Shown piece by piece: positions 8,139 through 16,740 of a stretch of DNA of 64,000 bases. The notes beneath the pieces were generated by a model. That model searched no databases and was not told where the DNA came from. It worked only from the letters and a program-made list of their open reading frames with translations. Each line of letters opens with the position of its first letter. Position 1 is the first letter of the stretch. The position numbers were made by a program, and so were the translations under genes. This stretch comes from Planctomycetota bacterium (lineage in GTDB: Bacteria > Planctomycetota > Phycisphaerae > Phycisphaerales > UBA5793): positions 29,982 through 93,981 of the forward strand of contig CAUJHZ010000030.1 of assembly GCA_963205185.1 (NCBI GenBank). Reading direction: 5' to 3'.

Positions 8139-8158
8139 GGTCTCGAAGGAGCGAGGTC
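8139..8158 (+). promoter_or_regulatory. Upstream CsrA-type hairpin in the flagellin B leader
   Basis: CTCG (8142-8145) pairs with CGAG (8152-8155) around the six-base loop AAGGAG, and three more pairs (two of them G-U) extend the stem to 8139/8158. The loop is identical to that of the flagellin A site. It lies 61 bases upstream of a second GGA hairpin, matching the two-site layout of known CsrA-repressed flagellin leaders. Confidence 0.6.
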
Positions 8159-8200
8159 GATTAGAAGCGAACAACAGGCAGCCCCCTGAAGGGCACACTT

Positions 8201-8217
8201 CCAGTCACGGAGGATGG
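8201..8217 (+). promoter_or_regulatory. CsrA-type hairpin covering the ribosome-binding site of flagellin B
   Basis: CCA-g-TC (8201-8206) pairs with GATGG (8213-8217), with one bulged G, around the loop ACGGAG, which contains the Shine-Dalgarno GGAG. The ATG starts at 8219. A CsrA dimer could bridge this site and the one at 8139-8158. Confidence 0.6.
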
Positions 8218-8218
8218 C

Positions 8219-9688
8219 ATGAGTCGCATCAATACAAATGTTCCGTCATTGATCGGGCAGCGAACGCTCGGTTTGCAGAACCGTTCGCTCAACATCAGCC
8301 TCGAACGGCTGAGCACGGGTCTGCGCATCAACCGCGGCGGCGACGATCCCGCCGGTCTGATCGCATCCGAAAACCTTCGCGCCGAGATGAAGGCCATCAC
8401 CGCCGCCATCAAGAACGGCGAGCGAGCTGAGCAGGTCGTCAACGTCGCCGAGGGCGGTCTGCAGGAAGTCAGCAACCTGCTCCAGGAACTCCAGGGGCTC
8501 GTCGGCCAGTCCGCCAACGAAGCCGGCCTGAGTGACGAGGAGAAGGAAGCGAACCAGCAGCAGATCGACTCGATTCTGCAAACGATCGACCGCATCTCCA
8601 ACGCCACGTCGTTCCAGGGCAGCAAGCTGCTTAACGGCAACTTCGACTACACGACCTCGGCCGTCACCGGCAGTCTGCTGTCGGACGTGACCATCAATTC
8701 GGCGAAACTGCCTTCGACCGCCGGCGCGTACCTGACCGTCACGGTCGATACGCTCACCTCGGCCCAGACGGCTGAAGTGTACCTCTCGACGGCCGCCACC
8801 TTCGACGGCAACGGCGGGTCGTACAGCATCGAGATCACCGGCAACACCGGAACCCAGCAGATTACGATCTCCGACGGCTCCAGCCAGGCGGACATCATCA
8901 ACGCCATCAACCAGTTCAAGGATGTGACCGGCGTCTCTGCTGCTCAGAACAGCACGAACACCGACCGCATCGAGTTCCGCTCCTCCGGCTTCGGCAGCGA
9001 CGCGTTCGTGCGTGTGAAGGAATTGACGGGCAGCACCTCGAACCTGATCTTCACCGGTGCTTCGGGAGGTTCGGGCACAGACGACGTGAAGGACGAAGGT
9101 CGCGATGCGACACTCCTGATCAACGGTATCCAGGCCACTACGAACGGCCTGCAGGCGAGAGTGTCCAGCGACGGCTTTGACGTCTCGGTCACCATCGATG
9201 GAACCAGCGCCCTGAACATGACAAACGGCACGACGTCGTTCTACATCAGCGGTGGCGGCGCGACCTTCAGCCTCAACCCCGATGTCAACCTCGCCGGCAA
9301 GGTCAGTCTGGGCATCCAGTCCGTCTCCAGCGGTAACCTCGGCAACGCCATCACGGGTTACCTCTCCGACCTCAAGTCGGGCGGCACGGGCAACGTCCAG
9401 ACGGGCGACATCGACAAGGCTCAGACCATCATCGACGCCGCGATCAAGCAGGTGTCGGGCCTTCGCGGCCGCCTGGGCGCCTTCCAGACGAACGTCGTCG
9501 GCGCATCGGTCCGCTCGCTGGGTATCTCCTTCGAGAACACTGCAGCGGCCGAAAGCCAGATCCGCGACACCGACTTCGCCGCGGAAACCGCCGGCCTCAC
9601 GCGGTCTCAGATCCTCGTGCAGGCGGCCACGACGGTGCTCTCACTGTCGAACCAGCAGCCGCAGAGCGTTCTGGCGCTCCTTGGCTAA
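8219..9688 (+). CDS. fliC: Flagellin B (filament subunit)
   Basis: A 489-residue paralog of the upstream flagellin. Conserved ends are RLSTGLRINRGGDDPAGLIA near the N-terminus and ESQIRDTDFAAETAGLTRSQ with VLALLG at the C-terminus. These form the coiled D0/D1 core. The central region differs clearly from flagellin A, with blocks such as SQADIINAINQFKDVTGVSA (flagellin-IN type), and is Thr/Ser/Gly-rich. Two subunits of identical length suggest a filament of mixed or alternating composition. It has its own long leader with two GGA-loop hairpins and candidate FliA promoters, and its own terminator, so it can be expressed separately from flagellin A. Confidence 0.96.
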   Translation: MSRINTNVPSLIGQRTLGLQNRSLNISLERLSTGLRINRGGDDPAGLIASENLRAEMKAITAAIKNGERAEQVVNVAEGGLQEVSNLLQELQGLVGQSANEAGLSDEEKEANQQQIDSILQTIDRISNATSFQGSKLLNGNFDYTTSAVTGSLLSDVTINSAKLPSTAGAYLTVTVDTLTSAQTAEVYLSTAATFDGNGGSYSIEITGNTGTQQITISDGSSQADIINAINQFKDVTGVSAAQNSTNTDRIEFRSSGFGSDAFVRVKELTGSTSNLIFTGASGGSGTDDVKDEGRDATLLINGIQATTNGLQARVSSDGFDVSVTIDGTSALNMTNGTTSFYISGGGATFSLNPDVNLAGKVSLGIQSVSSGNLGNAITGYLSDLKSGGTGNVQTGDIDKAQTIIDAAIKQVSGLRGRLGAFQTNVVGASVRSLGISFENTAAAESQIRDTDFAAETAGLTRSQILVQAATTVLSLSNQQPQSVLALLG

Positions 9689-9727
9689 GGACTCCTCCGA
9701 AGGATTCCTCCCTCCGTGACTTCAAGC

Positions 9728-9761
9728 GCGGCGGCCGAAAGGTCGCCGCGTTTGTTCTTTT
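9728..9761 (+). terminator. Intrinsic terminator after flagellin B
   Basis: GCGGCGGCC (9728-9736) pairs with GGTCGCCGC (9741-9749), with one G-T pair, around a GAAA tetraloop. GTTTGTTCTTTT follows. It closes the flagellar gene block. Confidence 0.85.
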
Positions 9762-9811
9762 GACCCCTCGCTCATGCGCCGCGCGCAGCGGCACCATACA
9801 ATCGAGCCGCC

Positions 9812-10846
9812 ATGCCCGCTCGACCAGACCTCGCCGCACATTATCGAGACCTTCCCGTCCTCGTCACCGGCGGCGCCGGCTTCATCGGCTCGCATCTGAC
9901 GCGGGCGCTTGTGGCGCTTGGCGCGCGCGTCACCGTCATCGATGACCTCTCCGGCGGCAGCGAAGAAAACCTGAGCGACCTGCTCCCCGGCGCCGGCTCA
10001 ACGATTGCGCCCTCGCACGGGTTTCGCTTCGTTCGCGCCTCCATTCTTGATTGCGATGCGCTTGAACAGTGCTGTCGCGGAGTGGCGCTGGTCTTTCACG
10101 AGGCAGCGCTGGCAAGCGTCCCGGCCAGCATCGAGCAGCCGCGCCGATACCTGGATGTCAACGTCACGGGCACGCAGCAACTGCTCGAGACCGCGGTCAG
10201 GTGCGGCGTGCGGCGGGTCGTCTTCGCTTCGTCGAGCAGCGTGTACGGCGATCAGCCGGTGCTGCCCAAGGTGGAGAACCAGATGCCCGACCCGCTCAGC
10301 CCCTACGCCCAGGAGAAGCTCACCGGCGAACATCTCATGCGCGTGTGGGCGCTGTGCTATGGCCTGGGCACCGTGTGCCTGCGCTATTTCAACATCTTCG
10401 GCCCCGGGCAGCGGGCGGATTCCGCCTACGCCGCGGTCGTCGCCGCCTTCGCCAGCGCGCTGCTCAAAGGTCGCCGTCCGAGCATCTTCGGCGACGGCAG
10501 CGCTTCGCGCGACTTCACATTTGTCGATGACGTCGTGCAGGCGAATCTGCTGGCGGGCTCGATCCACGGCCTCGACGCCCCGCCCGCCCAAGAGCCGATG
10601 CTGGCTGGGGGCGTGATGAACATCGCGCGCGGTGACCGGGTCACCGTGCTCGAACTGGCCCGACTCATGGCCGAGATCGTCGGCATCGATGCGCCGCCGG
10701 AGTTCAAGCCGCCTCGGTTTGGCGATGTGCTCCACAGCCAGGCGGACATCTCGCGAGCCCGTAAGTGGCTGGGCTACGAGCCGCACACCTCGGTTCGAGA
10801 CGGCCTGAAAGCGACGCTTGACTGGTACCGCTCTATACGGGACTGA
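9812..10846 (+). CDS. NAD-dependent sugar-nucleotide epimerase (UDP-GlcNAc 4-epimerase type)
   Basis: A 344-residue extended short-chain dehydrogenase. The N-terminal Rossmann motif is VTGGAGFIGSHL (residues 16-27). The catalytic triad is visible as ASSSSVYGD (Ser) and SPYAQEKL (Tyr and Lys). The C-terminal half has RYFNIFGPGQ and FGDGSASRDFTFVDDVVQAN, which is characteristic of the WbpP/TviC/Gne-type branch that interconverts UDP-GlcNAc and UDP-GalNAc or their uronic acids. Substrate choice within this branch cannot be settled by eye. The product would feed cell-surface polysaccharide synthesis such as the locus at 26-47 kb, or flagellin glycosylation given the neighbour. It has the usual family length. 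Confidence 0.85.
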   Translation: MPARPDLAAHYRDLPVLVTGGAGFIGSHLTRALVALGARVTVIDDLSGGSEENLSDLLPGAGSTIAPSHGFRFVRASILDCDALEQCCRGVALVFHEAALASVPASIEQPRRYLDVNVTGTQQLLETAVRCGVRRVVFASSSSVYGDQPVLPKVENQMPDPLSPYAQEKLTGEHLMRVWALCYGLGTVCLRYFNIFGPGQRADSAYAAVVAAFASALLKGRRPSIFGDGSASRDFTFVDDVVQANLLAGSIHGLDAPPAQEPMLAGGVMNIARGDRVTVLELARLMAEIVGIDAPPEFKPPRFGDVLHSQADISRARKWLGYEPHTSVRDGLKATLDWYRSIRD

Positions 10847-10898
10847 ACCCGCGAGACCGTTCCGCGGATCGCCTCCACCGCGCGTACAATCAGCCGTG

Positions 10899-12218
10899 AT
10901 GCCATATCTGCTATGGAATGCAAGCGACCGACCTCGCCGCCGGTTCTGCCTCCCGGCAGTGCTGCTGCTGTTGGGAAACGCGGGGCTGTGTGCCGCCCGG
11001 CAGGAGGCGCCGCCGCAGCCAGCCGGCGAGGCGGGGGCTGCGGCCCAGACCACTCCCGCCGCCGCTCCTGAGTTTGACCGGAGCCTCGCTGGCGTCAACC
11101 GCGCCCGCGCGCTGTTTGACAAAGTGGTCGAGACGTACCGGACCGCTCCGGCCATCCGCGACGAAGTCACGGTGACGTTGCGGTTTTCAGGTGGCGGCGA
11201 GGAAGGCGAACAGTCCAGCACTGTCCCGCTGATCATCAGCAGGCAGGGCGTGCGCATCACCCTCAACGACATCACTTTTACAGCCATCGACGGCACGATC
11301 TACGGCGAGTACGCTCCCAAACCCAAGAGGCTGTTCGTGGAGGACTTCCAGGGCCCGCTCAGCGTCGATCTCTTCACGATCCAGAACTCGATCTTTCCGT
11401 TTCCTCACTTTGGCCTGTGTCTGTCGGACACGCCCATCGACGAACTCTTCCAGTTCACATTTGACGCCCGCCTCGTCGGCCATCGGACGATCGACGACGC
11501 CAAACTGGGTTCCGTCGAACAGATTCTCGTCGAATCAAGCACCGAAGGCGCGCCGTGCACGCTGACAATCGATCCTGCGACGAGTCTCGTCCTGCGATTC
11601 GAATCGGAGCTGAAAGACCTGGCGAATCCGGACACGAAGTGGCTCATCACCTCGGAGATGAAGCCGCAGCCGCTGGACCACTTCCCGATCGAAGAAATCG
11701 TCGTGGACATGGATGGCCGCAAGATGGTCCAGTCCGTCGGGCTGTTGGTTGCTGAACACGCCACGGCTGACCTCATCGACACGCCTTCGCCCGATTTCAC
11801 CTTCACTGATCCGGAGGGCAACACGCTCAGCCTGGAGGATTGCGCCGGCAAGGCGACGGCGATCATGTTCTGGTGGATTCCCTCGGAGGCGGAGTCGCCC
11901 GTTCTCGAGTCGGTGATCGAACTGCAGAAATGGATCGAGCAGGAGCAACTCACCGCGCAGATCGTGCCGGTCAACTGCGGCGATCGCGTTGAGGACCTTG
12001 ATCTGTATCTTGAAGGTCGAAAGGTCGAAATCGATCGCTGGCAGGACGAGGGCGGCGCCGCGTCGATCGGCGCCTTCTTTGCACCGAAGTGGCCCACCAC
12101 CGTGGTCATCTCCCCCGCCGGCAAGGTTGTCCAGGCGTTTGTCGGCACCGATCCGAGCGGCACCTTTACCGAGCGCGTGCGCAAAGCGATCCACGAAGCC
12201 CTCAACGAAGATCTCTGA
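10899..12218 (+). CDS. Exported protein with a thioredoxin-like domain lacking redox cysteines
   Basis: A 439-residue secreted protein. Residues 1-30 form a signal peptide (RRRFCLPAVLLLLGNAGLCA), followed by a Pro/Ala-rich spacer. Residues about 55-300 look like the LolA-like/DUF2092 beta-barrel fold seen in planctomycete exported proteins. Residues about 300-435 resemble a redoxin domain (SPDFTFTDPEGNTLSLEDCA, then AIMFWWIPSE), but the C-x-x-C after the FWW strand is replaced by PSEAESP. It is therefore unlikely to be a thiol-disulfide oxidoreductase and may bind a partner or a lipid. I chose the ATG at 10899 because it begins a proper signal peptide. It follows the epimerase by 52 bases. 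No precise function can be given. Confidence 0.65.
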   Translation: MPYLLWNASDRPRRRFCLPAVLLLLGNAGLCAARQEAPPQPAGEAGAAAQTTPAAAPEFDRSLAGVNRARALFDKVVETYRTAPAIRDEVTVTLRFSGGGEEGEQSSTVPLIISRQGVRITLNDITFTAIDGTIYGEYAPKPKRLFVEDFQGPLSVDLFTIQNSIFPFPHFGLCLSDTPIDELFQFTFDARLVGHRTIDDAKLGSVEQILVESSTEGAPCTLTIDPATSLVLRFESELKDLANPDTKWLITSEMKPQPLDHFPIEEIVVDMDGRKMVQSVGLLVAEHATADLIDTPSPDFTFTDPEGNTLSLEDCAGKATAIMFWWIPSEAESPVLESVIELQKWIEQEQLTAQIVPVNCGDRVEDLDLYLEGRKVEIDRWQDEGGAASIGAFFAPKWPTTVVISPAGKVVQAFVGTDPSGTFTERVRKAIHEALNEDL

Positions 12219-12262
12219 AACCCGTCCGATCCACCCGGGCGTCCGCGCTTTAATGGGCGTCG

Positions 12263-15200
12263 ATGGGCTCCACCTCACTTCCTGTCATCTCGAACGAGCA
12301 ATCGGCGATGATGCGTCACGCTGCGGCGCTGCGCGACCTTGTTCGCGGGCAGGTGCGCTTCGACCGGCATGATCGGATGCTCTATTCGACCGACGCGAGC
12401 ATCTACCAGGTCGAGCCGCTGGGCGTCGTGGTGCCGGCGGATGAAGAGGACGTCGAGACGGTCATCCGCTACGCGCGCGATCACGGTCTGCCCATCCTGC
12501 CGCGCGGCGGGGGGACCAGTCTGGCCGGCCAATGCGTCAATCGCGCCATCGTCATCGACACGTCCGTCAACCTCCGCGACATCGGTTGGATCTGCCGCTC
12601 CACGAAGTGCTGCATGGTTGAGGCGGGGATGACGATTGATGATCTCAATGACCGGTTGCGGCCCGAAGGACTTTTCTTCGCACCCGACCCCGCAACGGCC
12701 CGGCAGGCGAACATCGGCGGATGCATCGGCAACAACGCCGCCGGCACGCGCTCGATCAAATACGGCCGTACGGTCGAAAACGTCGAAGCCGTGCACGTCG
12801 TGCTGTCAACCGGCGAGCGCATCACCCTGGCCCGGGGCGCTGCGGGCTGCGGCAATTTGCGGGGAATCGAAATTCCCCCCCGGGTGCAGGAGCGCCTGGA
12901 TCGCCATCGCGCCGTCGCGCGCCGCCTGACTGACGGCGTGATCGACGTTGTGCGCCGCCATGAGCGACTCATTCGCGAGCGCTATCCGAAGACGCTTCGC
13001 CGCAACGCCGGTTATGCGCTGGACCTGATCCTGGCCGACCTCGATGAAGCGCAGCGCACCGGCAGCGATCCGCTGGATGTGGTCGATCTTTCCAGGCTCA
13101 TCTGCGGATCCGAGGGCACGCTCGCGTTCGTGACCGCAGCCAACCTCTGGCTGCATCCGATTCCATGCGCCACGGGTCTGGCGGTCATCGGCTTTGCCTC
13201 GCTCGAGCAAGCGATTGATGCAGTCGTGCCGCTGCTGGGACTCAACCCATCCGCCGTGGAACTGCTCGATGATCTCATTCTCAACCTCGCGAATGAGAAT
13301 GCCGAGTACCGCCAGTACGTGCAACTGATGCCCCAACCGGCTGCGGGGAAGGCGCTGCGCCCGCAGGTTCTGAGAGCCGTGCTGTACGTCGAGTTCCAGT
13401 CGCAGCAGGGGGCCGTTGAAGTCGAGGAACGCTTTGCGCTTCTTCGCGAAATGGCCGCGCGACAGTTTCCGGGCGCGACGGTCGCCTGCTACGGCGATCG
13501 GGCCGCCATCATGCAGGCGCTCAAACTCCGCAAGGCGGGCGAGCCGCTGCTGCACGGCATTCCGGGCCGGCGCAAGCCCGTCGGCTTCGTCGAAGACAAT
13601 GCCGTACCCGTCGAACGCCTCAGCGAGTTTGTGCGCGATTTCCGCCGGATCGTCGAGTCGCGCGGCACAATCGCCTCGTTTTACGCACATGCGTCGGTCG
13701 GCGTGCTGCACGTGCGCCCGCTGCTGGATCTGCGCGAAGCCGCTGACCGCAAGCGCATGGAGGAGATCGCCATTGAGACGGCCGACCTTGCGCAGTCGCT
13801 CGGAGGCGTCATGTCGGGTGAGCACGGCGACGGTCGGGCTCGCGGGCCACTGCTCGAGCGCTTCTACGGGCGCGAACTCATGAACGCCTTTCGTGAGATC
13901 AAGCAGATCTTCGATCCGCACAACCTGTTCAATCCCGGCAACATCGTCGCGCCCGGGCCCATCGCGTCGATTCACGAATCCACGCGCGTGCAGCACGAAG
14001 AGCGGTCCGGCGGGGCGGCCGGCCTGCCCGAGATGTTCTTCGATTACAGCCGCGAAGGAGGTTTCGACCACGCCGTCGAACTCTGCAACGGCGCCGGCGT
14101 CTGCCGCAAGAAGACCGGCGGCACGATGTGCCCGTCGTACATGGCGACTCTCGACGAGCGCCACAGCACGCGCGGGCGCGGCAACGCACTGCGCCTGGCC
14201 ATCTCCGGCCAGTTCGGTGAGCGCGGCAAAGCCGACTGGAACGACGCTGGCACGCTCGAAACGCTCGATCTGTGCCTCAGTTGCAAGGCGTGCCAAACGG
14301 AGTGTCCGAGCAACGTCGATGTCGCGAAGTACAAGGCGGAGTACCTGGCGCAGTCGTATCGCGACGCCGGGCGCGTTCCGCTGGCGGCGCGTTTGCTCGG
14401 CCGGGTGGATTTGCTGAACCGGGCCGGTGCGTGGATGCCGGACTTCGCCAACGCCCTCGTCGATGCGCCGCCTCTTCGCTCGCTGGCCAATCGCCTGCTC
14501 GGCCTGGCGCCGCAGCGCACCTTGCCGCGCTTTGCGCACTCTCTGTTTCGCCAGGCGCTGGACTTCCGATCGACGGCGGAGGTGGGTGCACCGGCCGTCA
14601 TCCTCTACGGCGACTGCTTCACGTCGTTCAATGAACCGCACATCGGGTTCGCCGCGATGCGGCTGCTCGACGCGTTCGGCTATCGCGTGGTCGTGGCCGA
14701 CGCGGGCTGCTGCGGCCGGGCCATGATATCAACCGGCTTGCTCGACCGGGCGCGCCGCACCATCACCGCCACGGCCGGGCGGCTCGTATCGCTCATCCAT
14801 AGCCACCAGGCCCGCGCGGTTCTCGTTTGCGAGCCGAGTTGCCTGGCCAGCATTCATGATGAGTGGCAGACGCTGCGCCTTGACGAGTCGTCTCGCGCGC
14901 ATGCGCAATCCATCGCGCCGCGGGCCTGGCTGGTTGAAGATTTCCTGGAACGGTTTGACGATGTGCACCCGCGCCGGCCGCAGTGGGCGCCACGAGGGGG
15001 CGAGCCCGCCGAGGGGCGCATTCTCCTGCACGGGCACTGCCACCAGAAGGCGCTGTGGGGGGTGGATACTTCCTCCGCCATCCTCCGCCGCCTGTACGGT
15101 CCGCGCCTGCACGTGCTCGACACGGGCTGCTGCGGCATGGCCGGTTCATTCGGCTACGCCGCACACCGGTACGACCTCTCGATGAAGATCGGCGAGCTGG

Positions 15201-15343
15201 CGCTCTTCCCGGCGGTCCGGCAGCGAAACGAGGGTGACGTGGTTCTGGCGCCGGGCACGAGTTGCCGCCACCAGGTGCACGACGGCGCCGGCGCGACGGC
15301 GCTGCATCCGGTCGAATTCCTTGCGGCGTCGCTGCGCCAATAA
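12263..15343 (+). CDS. FAD-linked oxidase fused to Fe-S/CCG subunit (glycolate or D-lactate dehydrogenase type)
   Basis: A 1026-residue fusion of a GlcD-like flavoprotein and a GlcF-like iron-sulfur protein. The FAD_binding_4 domain (about 40-270) has PRGGGTSLAGQCVN and GGCIGNNAAGTRSIKYG. The FAD-oxidase C-terminal domain runs to about 570 and contains a GEHGDGR motif. Two Fe-S cysteine clusters follow, CNGAGVCRKKTGGTMCP near 608 and CLSCKACQTECP near 671. Two CCG modules (DAGCCG near 815 and DTGCCG near 955) complete the heterodisulfide-reductase-like part. Such proteins oxidise 2-hydroxyacids (D-lactate, glycolate, 2-hydroxyglutarate) and pass electrons to the quinone pool. The exact substrate is open. 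Alternative in-frame ATGs at 12308 and 12311 would trim 15-16 residues. Confidence 0.85.
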   Translation: MGSTSLPVISNEQSAMMRHAAALRDLVRGQVRFDRHDRMLYSTDASIYQVEPLGVVVPADEEDVETVIRYARDHGLPILPRGGGTSLAGQCVNRAIVIDTSVNLRDIGWICRSTKCCMVEAGMTIDDLNDRLRPEGLFFAPDPATARQANIGGCIGNNAAGTRSIKYGRTVENVEAVHVVLSTGERITLARGAAGCGNLRGIEIPPRVQERLDRHRAVARRLTDGVIDVVRRHERLIRERYPKTLRRNAGYALDLILADLDEAQRTGSDPLDVVDLSRLICGSEGTLAFVTAANLWLHPIPCATGLAVIGFASLEQAIDAVVPLLGLNPSAVELLDDLILNLANENAEYRQYVQLMPQPAAGKALRPQVLRAVLYVEFQSQQGAVEVEERFALLREMAARQFPGATVACYGDRAAIMQALKLRKAGEPLLHGIPGRRKPVGFVEDNAVPVERLSEFVRDFRRIVESRGTIASFYAHASVGVLHVRPLLDLREAADRKRMEEIAIETADLAQSLGGVMSGEHGDGRARGPLLERFYGRELMNAFREIKQIFDPHNLFNPGNIVAPGPIASIHESTRVQHEERSGGAAGLPEMFFDYSREGGFDHAVELCNGAGVCRKKTGGTMCPSYMATLDERHSTRGRGNALRLAISGQFGERGKADWNDAGTLETLDLCLSCKACQTECPSNVDVAKYKAEYLAQSYRDAGRVPLAARLLGRVDLLNRAGAWMPDFANALVDAPPLRSLANRLLGLAPQRTLPRFAHSLFRQALDFRSTAEVGAPAVILYGDCFTSFNEPHIGFAAMRLLDAFGYRVVVADAGCCGRAMISTGLLDRARRTITATAGRLVSLIHSHQARAVLVCEPSCLASIHDEWQTLRLDESSRAHAQSIAPRAWLVEDFLERFDDVHPRRPQWAPRGGEPAEGRILLHGHCHQKALWGVDTSSAILRRLYGPRLHVLDTGCCGMAGSFGYAAHRYDLSMKIGELALFPAVRQRNEGDVVLAPGTSCRHQVHDGAGATALHPVEFLAASLRQ

Positions 15344-15388
15344 TCACCGCCAAAGGCGGCGCGCCGGCCGCCGCATCCGAGGATCCGC

Positions 15389-16735
15389 ATGGACCAGTTC
15401 AACTATCGTGACGGCAGCCTGTTCTGCGAGGATGTTGCCGTCGAAGACATTGCCGCCGCGGCGGGCACGCCCGTGTACATCTACAGCGCCGCGACAATCG
15501 CCGATCACTACCGCAAGCTCGTCGCGGCTTTCAAGGACGTCTCGCCGCTCATCTGCTACTCAATCAAGAGTTGCTCGAATCTTTCGATCCTCAAACTGCT
15601 GGCCGATCTTGGCGCAGGGATGGACGTCGTCAGCGGGGGGGAACTCTTCCGCGCCGGCCTGGCGAAGGTGCCCGGCAGCCGCATCGTCTTCGCCGGCGTC
15701 GGCAAGACGGATGACGAGATCGTCGAAGCGCTCGACTACAACCCCGAGGGTTCGACGCGGCACGGCATCCGGCTCTTCAACATCGAATCCGAGGCGGAGT
15801 TTGAGAACATCGCGGCGATCGCGCGCAGCCGCGGCGTGAGCTGCGAAGCGACGCTGCGCGTCAATCCCGACGTTGATCCCAAGACCCACGTCTACACGAC
15901 CACCGGCAAGAAGGAGACGAAGTTCGGCGTCGATCTTGAGCGCGCTCGGGCGTTCTTCCGCAAGTACGGCCGCGACGAACATTGCCGCCTGAGCGCGATC
16001 CACCTGCACATCGGCTCGCCCGTGTACACCGTGGAGCCCTACATTGAGGCCGTGAAGCGCGCCTTGGCGCTGATCGATGAACTTGCCGCGTCGGGTCACC
16101 GGATCACCGCGCTCAATCTCGGCGGGGGGTTCGGCGCCGACTATACCAGCGCGCAGTCGCCCCTCGCCGCCGACTACGCCTCGGCGATTGTGCCGCTCGT
16201 CAAGAGCCACGTCCAGAGCGGCCTGAAGATCATCCTCGAACCCGGCCGGACCATCATCGCCAACGCCGGCATTCTGCTCAACCGGGTGCAGTACCTCAAG
16301 AAGTCGGGCCAGCGGCACTTCGTCATCATCGACGGCGGCATGCACGCGCTGATCCGCCCCGCGCTCTACGGCTCGTTTCACTTCATCTGGCCGGCGCGGG
16401 TTTCGCGCCTCCACGTGCCGCAGAAACGCGAGCAGGAGATGGATCTGCCGGGGCTGGAATTGTGCGACGTCGTCGGCCCCATCTGCGAGAGCAGCGATTT
16501 TCTCGCCAAAGACCGCCGCCTGCCGCCCATGGTGCGAGGCGACCTGCTGGCCGTCTTTTCCGCGGGCGCCTACGGCATGGTCATGGCCAGCCACTACAAT
16601 TCTCACCCGCTGCCGGCCGAAGTGCTCGTCGTCGGCAAGCGGGCCACGGTGATCCGCACACGCGAGACGTATGACGATCTCGTCGCGCGGGAACGGCAGC
16701 CCGAGGCCCTGCTCGGACCGCCTCTTGAGGACTGA
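15389..16735 (+). CDS. lysA: Diaminopimelate decarboxylase LysA
   Basis: A 448-residue PLP-dependent decarboxylase of the alanine-racemase-fold family that converts meso-diaminopimelate to lysine. The PLP lysine lies in CYSIKSCSNLSIL (residues about 53-65). GMDVVSGGELFRAGL follows. The phosphate-binding glycine loop is NLGGGFGADY, and the C-terminal domain has EPGRTIIANAG, the substrate-binding CDVVGPICESSDFLA with the dimer-interface Cys, and GAYGMVMASHYNS. Length is normal. It begins 45 bases after the FAD-oxidase fusion, and bpt begins five bases after its stop, so these are probably one transcript. The related carboxynorspermidine decarboxylases have a different cysteine context, so LysA is favoured. 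Confidence 0.92.
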   Translation: MDQFNYRDGSLFCEDVAVEDIAAAAGTPVYIYSAATIADHYRKLVAAFKDVSPLICYSIKSCSNLSILKLLADLGAGMDVVSGGELFRAGLAKVPGSRIVFAGVGKTDDEIVEALDYNPEGSTRHGIRLFNIESEAEFENIAAIARSRGVSCEATLRVNPDVDPKTHVYTTTGKKETKFGVDLERARAFFRKYGRDEHCRLSAIHLHIGSPVYTVEPYIEAVKRALALIDELAASGHRITALNLGGGFGADYTSAQSPLAADYASAIVPLVKSHVQSGLKIILEPGRTIIANAGILLNRVQYLKKSGQRHFVIIDGGMHALIRPALYGSFHFIWPARVSRLHVPQKREQEMDLPGLELCDVVGPICESSDFLAKDRRLPPMVRGDLLAVFSAGAYGMVMASHYNSHPLPAEVLVVGKRATVIRTRETYDDLVARERQPEALLGPPLED

Positions 16736-16740
16736 CAGTC

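Noticed and set aside
12806..14641. Long open frame antisense to the FAD/Fe-S fusion gene
   Set aside because: Shadow frame with composition typical of the reverse complement of high-GC genes.
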